Assembly (NCBI GenBank): GCA_030648815.1
Contig: JAUSHA010000058.1
Coordinates: forward strand, 1 to 7,131
DNA from: a bacterium
GTDB lineage: Bacteria > Patescibacteriota > Minisyncoccia > Minisyncoccales > MHMH01
Length of the DNA stretch: 7,131 nt
Direction: 5' to 3'
Shown: in pieces, positions 1 to 5,421 of the stretch
How the letters are laid out: each line of letters begins with the position of its first letter
Numbering within the stretch: the first letter of the stretch is position 1
Notes under the pieces: generated by a model
Seen by the model: only the letters and a program-made list of their open reading frames with translations
Database searches by the model: none
What the model was told of the DNA's origin: nothing
Position numbers and translations under genes: made by a program

Positions 1-935
1 TAAAAAGTATCCCCGACTTTCTTGATTATTGCGAGGTTGAAAAAGGTTTATCCAATAAAACTCAAGAAAACTACCAAAGATATCTCCAGAAATTTATCTT
101 ATGGCTAAAAGGCACTAAAAAGGAAGATTTACTGCCCCACCAGCTTACGGCCGACGATATTTGGGCTTACCGCCTCTATTTAAGCCGCTTTCAAGGGAAG
201 AACGGCCAATCCCTTAAGAAGCTCACCCAGAACTACTATCTTATCGCTCTAAGGGCCTTTTTGGGCTATTTTGTGGCTAAAGACATAGTTTCACTGCCAC
301 CGGGTAAAATAACCCTCCCGAAGGACGCCAGGACCCAAAAAACGGTTAAATTCCTTACCTTAGAGCAGATAGAGAAGCTTTTAATGGCTCCGGATATAAA
401 GAAGGCGGACGGCTTGAGAGACAGGGCTATTTTGGAGTCGCTCTTCTCCACCGGCTTAAGGATAGCGGAATTAACCACGCTTAACAGGGAACAGTTTACC
501 AATAATATAAAAGATAAAAAAGATTTGGAATTAGGAATAATCGGCAAAGGAAGTTATCCTCGTACTGTTTATTTTTCCGAAAGAGCGCTTTCTTGGATTA
601 AGAAGTATCTGGATGTCCGCAAAGATAAAGAAAAGGCCTTGTTCATAAATTACAAGGCCCAGGAGGGGTTAGATAGGCGTTTAACTCCCCGATCCATAGA
701 AAGGTTGGTTAAAAAGTATGATATTCTGGCCGGAGTGCCTATTTTCACTACGCCTCATACCTTGCGTCATAGCATGGCAACCGACCTTTTAGAACAAGGA
801 GTTGACTTGAGAACTATCCAGGAATTTTTAGGCCACCGCAGTATTACCAGCACTCAAATTTATACCCACGTCACCAATAAGCATCTTAGAGATGTGCATA
901 GGCAATATCATAGTGGTAAGAACCTAAAAGAGTAG
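1..935 (+). CDS. Tyrosine recombinase, Xer family (5' end outside window)
   Basis: Site-specific tyrosine recombinase, probably the Xer enzyme that resolves chromosome dimers. The frame is open from base 3 to the TAG at 933-935, giving 310 visible residues. Translation beginning KSIPDFLDYCEVEKGLS resembles the very start of Xer proteins, so only a few codons are probably missing; a TTG at 261 lies in mid-domain and is not the start. An N-terminal SAM-like core-binding domain covers about residues 1-95 and the catalytic domain about 115-290. Catalytic residues, numbered from the base-3 codon, are Arg153 (STGLRIAEL), Lys182 (GKGSYPRTV), His252 and Arg255 (PHTLRH), His278 (LGHRS) and the nucleophile Tyr287 (QIYTHV, codon 861-863). 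The tail VTNKHLRDVHRQYHSG recalls archaeal XerA and CPR Xer enzymes. I see no integron-integrase-specific insertion. XerC and XerD cannot be told apart here. The last base of the stop codon is the first base of the palindrome at 935-983. Confidence 0.93.
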   Translation, partial: KSIPDFLDYCEVEKGLSNKTQENYQRYLQKFILWLKGTKKEDLLPHQLTADDIWAYRLYLSRFQGKNGQSLKKLTQNYYLIALRAFLGYFVAKDIVSLPPGKITLPKDARTQKTVKFLTLEQIEKLLMAPDIKKADGLRDRAILESLFSTGLRIAELTTLNREQFTNNIKDKKDLELGIIGKGSYPRTVYFSERALSWIKKYLDVRKDKEKALFINYKAQEGLDRRLTPRSIERLVKKYDILAGVPIFTTPHTLRHSMATDLLEQGVDLRTIQEFLGHRSITSTQIYTHVTNKHLRDVHRQYHSGKNLKE

Positions 936-983
936 ATGTCTAACGTTAAAGGTTAAGCGGTGCAACCTTTAACGTTAGACATC
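935..983. repeat. Perfect 20-bp inverted repeat between convergent genes
   Basis: The left arm 935-954 (GATGTCTAAC then GTTAAAGGTT) is perfectly complementary to the right arm 964-983 (AACCTTTAAC then GTTAGACATC), with a 9-base loop, AAGCGGTGC. The element begins on the last base of the recombinase stop codon and ends 7 bases before the SIMPL stop codon. No T-tract follows the stem on the + strand, and only a weak CTCTTTT follows on the - strand, so it is not a typical intrinsic terminator, although such a stem could still protect both mRNA 3' ends. The outer arms closely match the palindrome at 1891-1923. Confidence 0.9.
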
Positions 984-990
984 GCCATTG

Positions 991-1788
991 TTAACGGATT
1001 TCGTAGGTTATGCTTACGGTTACTGAAATTTTATTCTCCCCTGTCTCTATTTGAGGAGCCGTTCCCCCGCCCCCTATTCCCATCTCCTTAAAAGCATACA
1101 TAGGCATTGGGCTAAACCCGCTCTCTGAAAAATTGACAATCTTCCCTAATTTAACGCCGAGTTCCGAAGCCAGCTCTTTGGCTTTTGTTTCGGCTTCGTT
1201 GATAGCTTTTTGGCGAGCCTCGGCGTTTAATTTATCCTGGTTATCTATCGTGAAATATAAAATGCCGACTTGGTTGACTCCGCTTCCCGTTGCTCCTTCA
1301 ATAATAGTGCCAACTTTATTCAAATCTCTAATTTTAATTTCTAAGGATTGAGAAATCTCGTAACCAATCAATGTCCTTTCCCCTTCCGGGAAATAAGAGC
1401 TTGCCGTTTTTCTCCATTCGTAACGAGGATTCATGCTGAAATTAGTGGTTTTTATATCCTTACTTTCTACGCCCTGCTTTTTAATAGAATCAATTACCGT
1501 GTTCATTTTATTAGTATTTTCTGACATTACTCCGACAACCGTCTTGCCCTCATTTACTACGGAAAAAGAAATTTGCGCTAAATCGGGCTTGGCGTAAACA
1601 TCCCCCGTAGCAGTAACGGAAATGGTATTTTTGAACGCAGTATTTTCACCGATGTATCTCCCCTCTTTAATTTTATTGGAAACGCCGACGGCGAAAAATA
1701 ATATTAAAACGGCTATAAATAAGACCAAAAGATATGCCACAGCCGGCATGCATTTTTTATAATCGCCACACATTTTTTCGTTTTCCAT
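991..1788 (-). CDS. SIMPL (DUF541) domain membrane-anchored protein
   Basis: A 265-residue protein of the SIMPL/DUF541 family, which occurs in bacterial cell envelopes and whose biochemical role is poorly defined. A short cytosolic N-terminus with Cys7 and Cys13 precedes one transmembrane helix at about residues 15-36, which should anchor the rest outside the membrane. The SIMPL domain runs from about residue 54 to the end: it opens with ISVTATGDVYAKPDLAQISF, carries the helical repeat around AEARQKAINEAETKAKELA near residues 188-207, and closes with the beta-strand VSVTVSITYEI-like terminus (exact end ISVTVSITYEIR). Length and order are typical of the family, so the gene looks intact. The start is the ATG at 1788; upstream only a weak AGGG lies 9 bases away, inside the stem of the cloverleaf at 1797-1853. 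It converges on the recombinase gene and appears to be monocistronic. Confidence 0.9.
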   Translation of the reverse strand: MENEKMCGDYKKCMPAVAYLLVLFIAVLILFFAVGVSNKIKEGRYIGENTAFKNTISVTATGDVYAKPDLAQISFSVVNEGKTVVGVMSENTNKMNTVIDSIKKQGVESKDIKTTNFSMNPRYEWRKTASSYFPEGERTLIGYEISQSLEIKIRDLNKVGTIIEGATGSGVNQVGILYFTIDNQDKLNAEARQKAINEAETKAKELASELGVKLGKIVNFSESGFSPMPMYAFKEMGIGGGGTAPQIETGENKISVTVSITYEIR

Positions 1789-1796
1789 AAATTTTT

Positions 1797-1853
1797 ACCC
1801 TGTTAAATGCCCCTTCGGGGCAATCCCGCTCCGGCGGGATTATTTAACAGGGT
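1797..1853. repeat. Nested three-way-junction (cloverleaf) palindrome
   Basis: A 57-base element in which essentially every base can pair. The outer stem is ACCCTGTTAAAT (1797-1808) with ATTTAACAGGGT (1842-1853), 12 perfect pairs. Inside are two hairpins: GCCCC/GGGGC-type at 1809-1821 with loop TTC, and AATCCCGC (1822-1829) with GCGGGATT (1834-1841) around the loop TCCG. The arms abut with no unpaired junction bases. The stem ends 8 bases upstream of the SIMPL start codon, so in the SIMPL transcript it would form the 5' UTR. No T-run follows on either strand, which argues against a simple terminator. It could be a transposed palindromic repeat, a cis-regulatory RNA structure, or both. Confidence 0.85.
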
Positions 1854-1979
1854 GAATTAATAATTATTTATGCCATCTGATTGTTCAACGTGCGATGTTC
1901 AACGTTAAACGTTGAACATCGCATCAGGCATTACCGTATTTTCCCATAGTTATAATTTCTTGTCTACTGCAATAAAAAA
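1854..1979. other. Intergenic region upstream of the SIMPL gene, no ORF seen
   Basis: No credible coding frame is present. The stretch contains the palindrome at 1891-1923 and, on the - strand, a TATAAC hexamer at 1949-1954 that could be a -10 box for the SIMPL gene. No convincing -35 box lies at the right distance: TTGCAG is only about 12 bases away, so the promoter call is weak. If it is used, the SIMPL 5' UTR would be roughly 150 bases long and would include both the palindrome and the cloverleaf. Confidence 0.4.
1891..1923. repeat. Second palindrome, related to 935-983
   Basis: Arms TGCGATGTTCAACGT (1891-1905) and ACGTTGAACATCGCA (1909-1923) are perfectly complementary over 15 bases with a 3-base centre, TAA. 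The core starting GATGTTCAACGTTAAA matches GATGTCTAACGTTAAA of the element at 935-983 at 14 of 16 bases. The other arm carries the matching complementary changes. A direct copy of GTTCAACGT also lies just outside, at 1883-1891. An imperfect outer stem may extend the structure: CTGAT at 1877-1881 with ATCAG at 1923-1927, and TGC at 1871-1873 with GCA at 1928-1930. No T-tract follows, so it is not a standard terminator. Confidence 0.88.
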
Positions 1980-2017
1980 GTCCCGCTGTCAGCTTGCGCT
2001 AAACTGGCGGGGCTTTT
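1974..2017 (-). terminator. Intrinsic terminator of the 241-residue gene
   Basis: Read on the - strand, GCCCCGC (2013-2007) pairs with GCGGGAC (1986-1980), including one G-T wobble. The intervening sequence can partly fold further around a GCAA loop, and a run of six T residues follows (1979-1974). It begins 6 bases after the stop codon of the 241-residue gene, which is the expected position. On the + strand the same stem is followed by TTTT, but no + strand gene enters from that side. Confidence 0.75.
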
Positions 2018-2019
2018 GA

Positions 2020-2745
2020 TTACCTAATGGGCCGTGCAGGTTTTGCGATGTCGCAAAATGGCGGATTTCTTGGACCAGGACTATTCTCCATCTTAATCGT
2101 TTGATACAAGGGCTTTAATGATTTCAGAGTTGGGGGAAACATCGTATTGTTGTAGAAAAAGTTTTTTTCATACAGCCAGAAGTCATCCCCGAACCAATCA
2201 ATAAAAAAGAAGTAATGAGCAATTTCCTTTCTTAACTGAAGTGAGCCGCACAAGGTGAACATCGGTTTTGAAAGTCTTTCTTCGTCCATGTAGTCAGAAC
2301 TCAAAACGCTGAATTCTATATTGGCTATTCTTTCATAAGTAGGCTCAGCCAGTTGTACATAAACTTGATCTTGCCATTCTTTTCCGAACACTTTAGATGG
2401 TGGAAAACTTTGACCGGCTTTCAGCGATTCCTTCCTGAAACGGATAAATTTTTCTACATGGAAGTGGTTTTCAAAAGACCGGGCTCTGGCCATAAATTCC
2501 GGGTTAAGCGCAACGGCTGCCTGGTAATTTGGTTTTGAAATATCAATCTCGCCTATCTGGCATAAATCAGTTGAAGACGAGCTCATACCCAAATCGCAAG
2601 CCAATCTAAGCTTGGTTGCTTCTCGGTATAAAATTATGCTTACCCTGTGTGGTAGGGCGATAATCAATTCGTCACCATAGTTGAACATCTCAATAACTCG
2701 CCAAGCTCCTTTCTCAATAGTGCGCAAAGTAACCGATTCCTTCAT
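2020..2745 (-). CDS. Hypothetical protein, 241 residues, family not recognised
   Basis: I do not recognise this protein. It has no signal peptide and no clear transmembrane helix, so it is probably cytosolic. Visible traits are a mixed alpha/beta N-terminal part (residues 1-85), a basic stretch near 96-110 (EKFIRFRKESLKAG), a strikingly aromatic and acidic segment at about 178-199 (YFFFIDWFGDDFWLYEKNFF), and a proline-rich tail (PGPRNPPF...KPARPIR). Four Cys are scattered (50, 62, 166, 231) without a CxxC motif. The ATG at 2745 is well supported: AAGGAGGT lies 5 bases upstream and a near-consensus sigma70 promoter lies upstream of that. A terminator follows the stop, so it forms its own transcription unit. 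Nothing here supports a functional assignment. Confidence 0.8.
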   Translation of the reverse strand: MKESVTLRTIEKGAWRVIEMFNYGDELIIALPHRVSIILYREATKLRLACDLGMSSSSTDLCQIGEIDISKPNYQAAVALNPEFMARARSFENHFHVEKFIRFRKESLKAGQSFPPSKVFGKEWQDQVYVQLAEPTYERIANIEFSVLSSDYMDEERLSKPMFTLCGSLQLRKEIAHYFFFIDWFGDDFWLYEKNFFYNNTMFPPTLKSLKPLYQTIKMENSPGPRNPPFCDIAKPARPIR

Positions 2746-2750
2746 TTTTT

Positions 2751-2758
2751 ACCTCCTT
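2751..2758 (-). promoter_or_regulatory. Consensus Shine-Dalgarno AAGGAGGT
   Basis: On the - strand, AAGGAGGT followed by AAAAA precedes the ATG at 2745. It is a full match to the anti-Shine-Dalgarno complement with 5-base spacing and fixes the start of the 241-residue gene. It stands out because none of the genes in the neighbouring CopA operon has a recognisable Shine-Dalgarno. Confidence 0.85.
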
Positions 2759-2778
2759 ATATTAAGAACTCTAAGCCA

Positions 2779-2807
2779 ATACTATTGTTTTAAATAAAAA
2801 AAGTCAA
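2779..2807 (-). promoter_or_regulatory. Near-consensus sigma70-type promoter
   Basis: On the - strand, TTGACT (2807-2802) and TAGTAT (2784-2779) are separated by exactly 17 bases of AT-rich spacer. Each hexamer differs from TTGACA/TATAAT by one base. The predicted transcription start is near 2772, giving a 5' UTR of roughly 27 bases that contains the Shine-Dalgarno. The -35 box starts only 5 bases beyond the copA stop codon, which separates the 241-residue gene from the upstream operon, although read-through from copA remains possible because no stem-loop terminator is seen there. Confidence 0.75.
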
Positions 2808-2812
2808 ACACG

Positions 2813-5044
2813 TTAAGCATTTTTGAGACGCAAAGAGTTAAGGACGACTGAAATGGAGCTGAAAGCCATGGCGGCGGCGGCGAAAATAGGATTTAATAAA
2901 ATTCCGAAGAAGGGATATAATGCGCCGGCGGCAACGGGGACGAAAGCTACATTATAGAAAAATGCCCAAAAAAGATTTTGCTTGATTATTCGCAGAGTTT
3001 TTTGGGAAAGAGAAATTATTTCCGGGATAAGAGTAAGGTCGCCTCTCATTAAAGTTATTTCCGCCGACTCCATGGCAATATCAGTCCCCTCCCCCATAGC
3101 AATGCCTAAATTAGCTTGAGCCAAGGCCGGAGCATCGTTGATACCGTCACCCACCATGGCAACTAATTTGCCGGTTTTCTGAAGTTCTTTTACTTTGCCG
3201 GCTTTATCTTGCGGCAGAACTTGAGCCATAATATTTTCTATGCCAAGCTGCTGACCGATCGCCTTAGCCACTCTTTCGTTGTCGCCGGTAATCATCCAAA
3301 CTTCTATCCCTTTTTCACTTAATGACTTAATGACTTCCTTCGCTTCTTCCTTGAGAGTATCGGCTACGGCTAAAATACCCGCCACATGATTTTCAACAGC
3401 GAGAATTACGGCGGTTTTGCCTTCTTGTTCCAATCTCACCATATCTTTTTCGGCGTCAACTAAAGATACGCCAAAATCTTCCATCAGTCCCCTATTGCCC
3501 AATATTCCCAAATCGCCCTTAACTCCTTTTCCGGATATCGCTTGAAAATTTTTAATTTCGCTCAATTCTAAATTATCTTTTTTTGCTTTGGCAATAATCG
3601 GTTTTGCCAAATGGTGCTCCGAATATTTTTCCAATGAAGCCGCTAATCGCAAGACTTCTTTTTCCGAAAAATTATCATAGGCTATTATATCCGTCAGGTC
3701 AGGTTTGCCTTGAGTGAGCGTTCCGGTTTTGTCCAGAATAATCGCTTTAATCTTATTGGCGATTTCTAAACTTTCGGCGTTTTTTATTAAAATGCCTTTT
3801 TGAGCGGCGTTTCCAGTTCCCACCATAATAGCTAATGGCGTGGCTAATCCCAAGGCGCACGGGCAGGCGATAATTAAAACCGCCACAAAGTTAACCAAGG
3901 CAAAAGTCAGGGCGGGGGCGGGTCCGAAGAAAAACCAAAGAACAAAAGTCAAAATAGCGATGCCCATGACAACCGGCACAAAATAAGAAGAAACCAGATC
4001 AGCCAATCTTTGAATGGGAGCCTTGGAGGCCTGGGCTTGTTCAACCATTTTAATGATTTGGGACAGCAAGGTATCCTTGCCTACTTTCGTCGCTCTAAAT
4101 CGCAACATACCCGAAAGATTAATGGTGGACCCGATGACTTTAGAGCCGCGTTCCTTGGATACGGGCATTGACTCCCCTGTCACTAATGATTCATCAACTG
4201 AAGATTTACCGTCTAAAACTTCGCCATCAACCGGAATTTTTTCCCCAGGTTTTACTAAAATTTCTTGTCCCAAAACTACCTCTTCAACGGGAATTTCTTT
4301 TTCTTCGCCGTTTATGATAACTCTGGCGGTTTTAGCCCCCAGCTTCATTAGTTTTTTAATAGCTTCGGAAGCCCGGCCTCTGGCCAGTATTTCAAAGTAG
4401 CGGCCAAGCAGAATCAAGGTGATAATAATAGCTGAAGTATCAAAATAGATCGCCGGTTTTGCTCCGCCTTGGCTGAAAAATTCCGGGAAAAAAGCAACTG
4501 CGGCGCTGTAAAAATAAGCGGCTAAAGTTCCGATAGAAATCAGGGTATTCATATCGGCAGTCCGGTATTTAAGAAGAATTTTCAGTCCGGAATAAAATCT
4601 TGCGCCCACCCAGAATTGAACCGGCGTGGTGAGCAGTAATAAAACGAAATAATTTTTTAGTATTCCTGGAATGAACGGGAACCATTCCGGAAAACTGCCC
4701 GAGAATATCACTAAAGAAAGAATGCCTCCGGCGATGACTTTATTTTTTAAGTCTGAAACTTCCTTTTCTTTTTCCTGTTTTTCCATCGCAAAATGATCAT
4801 GGCCAGCTGTCTTCGCCAAGGCTTCGGCGGGCAAGGGAATATCTAACTTATAACCGACTTCTTTTACGGCTTTTTGCATTTCTTCGGAACCGATCTTTGT
4901 TTCGTCATATTCCGCCGACAAAGTTTCCGTTCCAAAATTAACTTCGGCTGATTTTATGCCAATCAGCCGAGAAACAGCCGTCTCAATCATTCTTGCGCAA
5001 GAAGCGCAATGCATTCCTTTGATTTTGAAAATCTCTTTTTTCAT
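2813..5044 (-). CDS. copA: Cu(+)-translocating P1B-type ATPase (CopA)
   Basis: Inner-membrane pump that uses ATP to export Cu(I) from the cytosol. The 743 residues contain, in order: an N-terminal heavy-metal-associated domain with the metal site GMHCASC (Cys13, Cys16); a short His-containing linker (AGHDHF, 80-85); transmembrane segments with the subfamily hallmark around ADMNTLISIGT (163-173); the actuator loop TGES (289-292); the transport site CPC (394-396); the phosphorylation motif DKTGT (Asp438); an N-domain SEHH motif (475-478); TGD (586-588); and the hinge GDGINDAP (632-639). FYN (Tyr697, Asn698) and MAFSS (Met726-Ser730) in the last two helices complete the Cu(+)-specific P1B-1 signature. 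The ATG at 5044 is 9 bases after the preceding small gene and has no clear Shine-Dalgarno. One oddity is SEHH where SEHP is usual. It is the last gene of the apparent operon. Confidence 0.96.
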   Translation of the reverse strand: MKKEIFKIKGMHCASCARMIETAVSRLIGIKSAEVNFGTETLSAEYDETKIGSEEMQKAVKEVGYKLDIPLPAEALAKTAGHDHFAMEKQEKEKEVSDLKNKVIAGGILSLVIFSGSFPEWFPFIPGILKNYFVLLLLTTPVQFWVGARFYSGLKILLKYRTADMNTLISIGTLAAYFYSAAVAFFPEFFSQGGAKPAIYFDTSAIIITLILLGRYFEILARGRASEAIKKLMKLGAKTARVIINGEEKEIPVEEVVLGQEILVKPGEKIPVDGEVLDGKSSVDESLVTGESMPVSKERGSKVIGSTINLSGMLRFRATKVGKDTLLSQIIKMVEQAQASKAPIQRLADLVSSYFVPVVMGIAILTFVLWFFFGPAPALTFALVNFVAVLIIACPCALGLATPLAIMVGTGNAAQKGILIKNAESLEIANKIKAIILDKTGTLTQGKPDLTDIIAYDNFSEKEVLRLAASLEKYSEHHLAKPIIAKAKKDNLELSEIKNFQAISGKGVKGDLGILGNRGLMEDFGVSLVDAEKDMVRLEQEGKTAVILAVENHVAGILAVADTLKEEAKEVIKSLSEKGIEVWMITGDNERVAKAIGQQLGIENIMAQVLPQDKAGKVKELQKTGKLVAMVGDGINDAPALAQANLGIAMGEGTDIAMESAEITLMRGDLTLIPEIISLSQKTLRIIKQNLFWAFFYNVAFVPVAAGALYPFFGILLNPIFAAAAMAFSSISVVLNSLRLKNA

Positions 5045-5053
5045 CTGAAAATT

Positions 5054-5260
5054 TTATTTGTCTTGCTTTAGGTAAATTTGAGTACAAATGCCCGCAGAAA
5101 TTCCAATAAGCGTAAGCACTATGGCGTCGTTGTAAAGATGCTGTTGAGAAAATCCTAAAATAGTTCCATTTGCGCCGGCAATCCATGCGCCGAAAAGCGC
5201 CAGTCCGCCCCAAATTCCAAAAACAATAGATACGCTGTGCATAACTGTTGATTTTTTCAT
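5054..5260 (-). CDS. Small two-helix membrane protein upstream of copA
   Basis: A 68-residue hydrophobic protein with two predicted membrane helices at about 8-30 (SVSIVFGIWGGLALFGAWIAG) and 44-63 (YNDAIVLTLIGISAGICTQI). They are joined by a short polar loop containing QQHLYND and followed by the charged tail YLKQDK. Single Cys at 59 and His at 8 and 41 are the only obvious metal-ligand candidates. It sits 9 bases before copA and 15 bases after the 44-residue gene, so it is almost certainly co-transcribed. The ATG at 5260 has no Shine-Dalgarno; the leader is AT-rich. I cannot name the family. A membrane accessory role for the copper pump is inferred only from position. A different-frame reading over the same bases lacks such hydrophobic structure. 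Confidence 0.75.
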   Translation of the reverse strand: MKKSTVMHSVSIVFGIWGGLALFGAWIAGANGTILGFSQQHLYNDAIVLTLIGISAGICTQIYLKQDK

Positions 5261-5262
5261 AG

Positions 5263-5290
5263 TATTTTTTACTGATTATTTTTTACTGAT
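5263..5290. repeat. Perfect 14-bp tandem duplication over a gene junction
   Basis: TATTTTTTACTGAT occurs twice back to back, at 5263-5276 and 5277-5290. On the coding (-) strand the unit is ATCAGTAAAAAATA. The duplication spans the last codons and the TAA stop of the 44-residue gene and most of the spacer before the 68-residue gene. Confidence 0.9.
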
Positions 5291-5410
5291 ATATTTTAAC
5301 AAGGCGAAGATGCCTAACGTTAGCAAGACGACGGTTAATATATAGGGTATCCAAGCGAAAAACATCGTACCACTTCCGCCTGTGCCGGTCATCATATTAT
5401 AATCCATCAT
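5276..5410 (-). CDS. Tiny Met-rich single-helix membrane protein (44 residues)
   Basis: A short gene of 44 codons plus TAA. The N-terminal segment MMDYNMMTGTGGSGTM has five Met in 16 residues plus a Gly-rich patch, followed by one membrane helix at about 17-39 (FFAWIPYILTVVLLTLGIFALL) and a basic end (KYISKK). This layout, a Met/Gly head on a single helix, resembles small membrane proteins often seen beside copper ATPases, some of which carry a C-terminal SHOCT domain; no SHOCT domain is present here. Met clusters can bind Cu(I), so a copper-related role is plausible but inferred. The ATG at 5410 starts 11 bases after the glutamate dehydrogenase stop, and the stop is 15 bases before the next start, which argues that it is a real operon member. 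An adjacent second ATG (5407) is an alternative start. No Shine-Dalgarno is visible. Confidence 0.72.
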   Translation of the reverse strand: MMDYNMMTGTGGSGTMFFAWIPYILTVVLLTLGIFALLKYISKK

Positions 5411-5421
5411 AAATTTAAAAA

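Noticed and set aside
261..935. Recombinase starting at the TTG at base 261
   Set aside because: The same frame is open and encodes a good core-binding domain all the way back to base 3, so this is an internal codon.
935..983. Bidirectional intrinsic terminator for the recombinase and SIMPL genes
   Set aside because: The stem is strong, but no T-tract follows on the + strand and only a weak one on the - strand, and the arms are AT-rich; the relation to the 1891-1923 palindrome explains it better.
1797..1853. tRNA or tRNA-like gene suggested by the cloverleaf shape
   Set aside because: Only 57 bases, two inner arms rather than three, no T-loop, no anticodon loop of 7 bases and no conserved tRNA positions.
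1949..1956. TATAAT on the + strand at 1951-1956 as a rightward promoter
   Set aside because: No -35 box at suitable spacing and no + strand gene downstream; the overlapping - strand TATAAC is a slightly better, though still weak, candidate.
4014..4400. A 128-residue + strand frame opposite copA
   Set aside because: It is an antisense shadow of the conserved actuator-domain coding sequence, with no ribosome-binding site or recognisable motif.
4983..5213. A 76-residue frame overlapping the 68-residue gene and the start of copA
   Set aside because: It is Arg- and Cys-rich with no coherent structure, and overlaps two well-supported genes in another frame.
5309..5323. GATGC followed by CTAACGTTAG, similar to the palindrome core at 935-948
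   Set aside because: It lies inside the 44-residue gene, where it encodes part of the membrane helix, and lacks the flanking complementary arms; probably coincidence.
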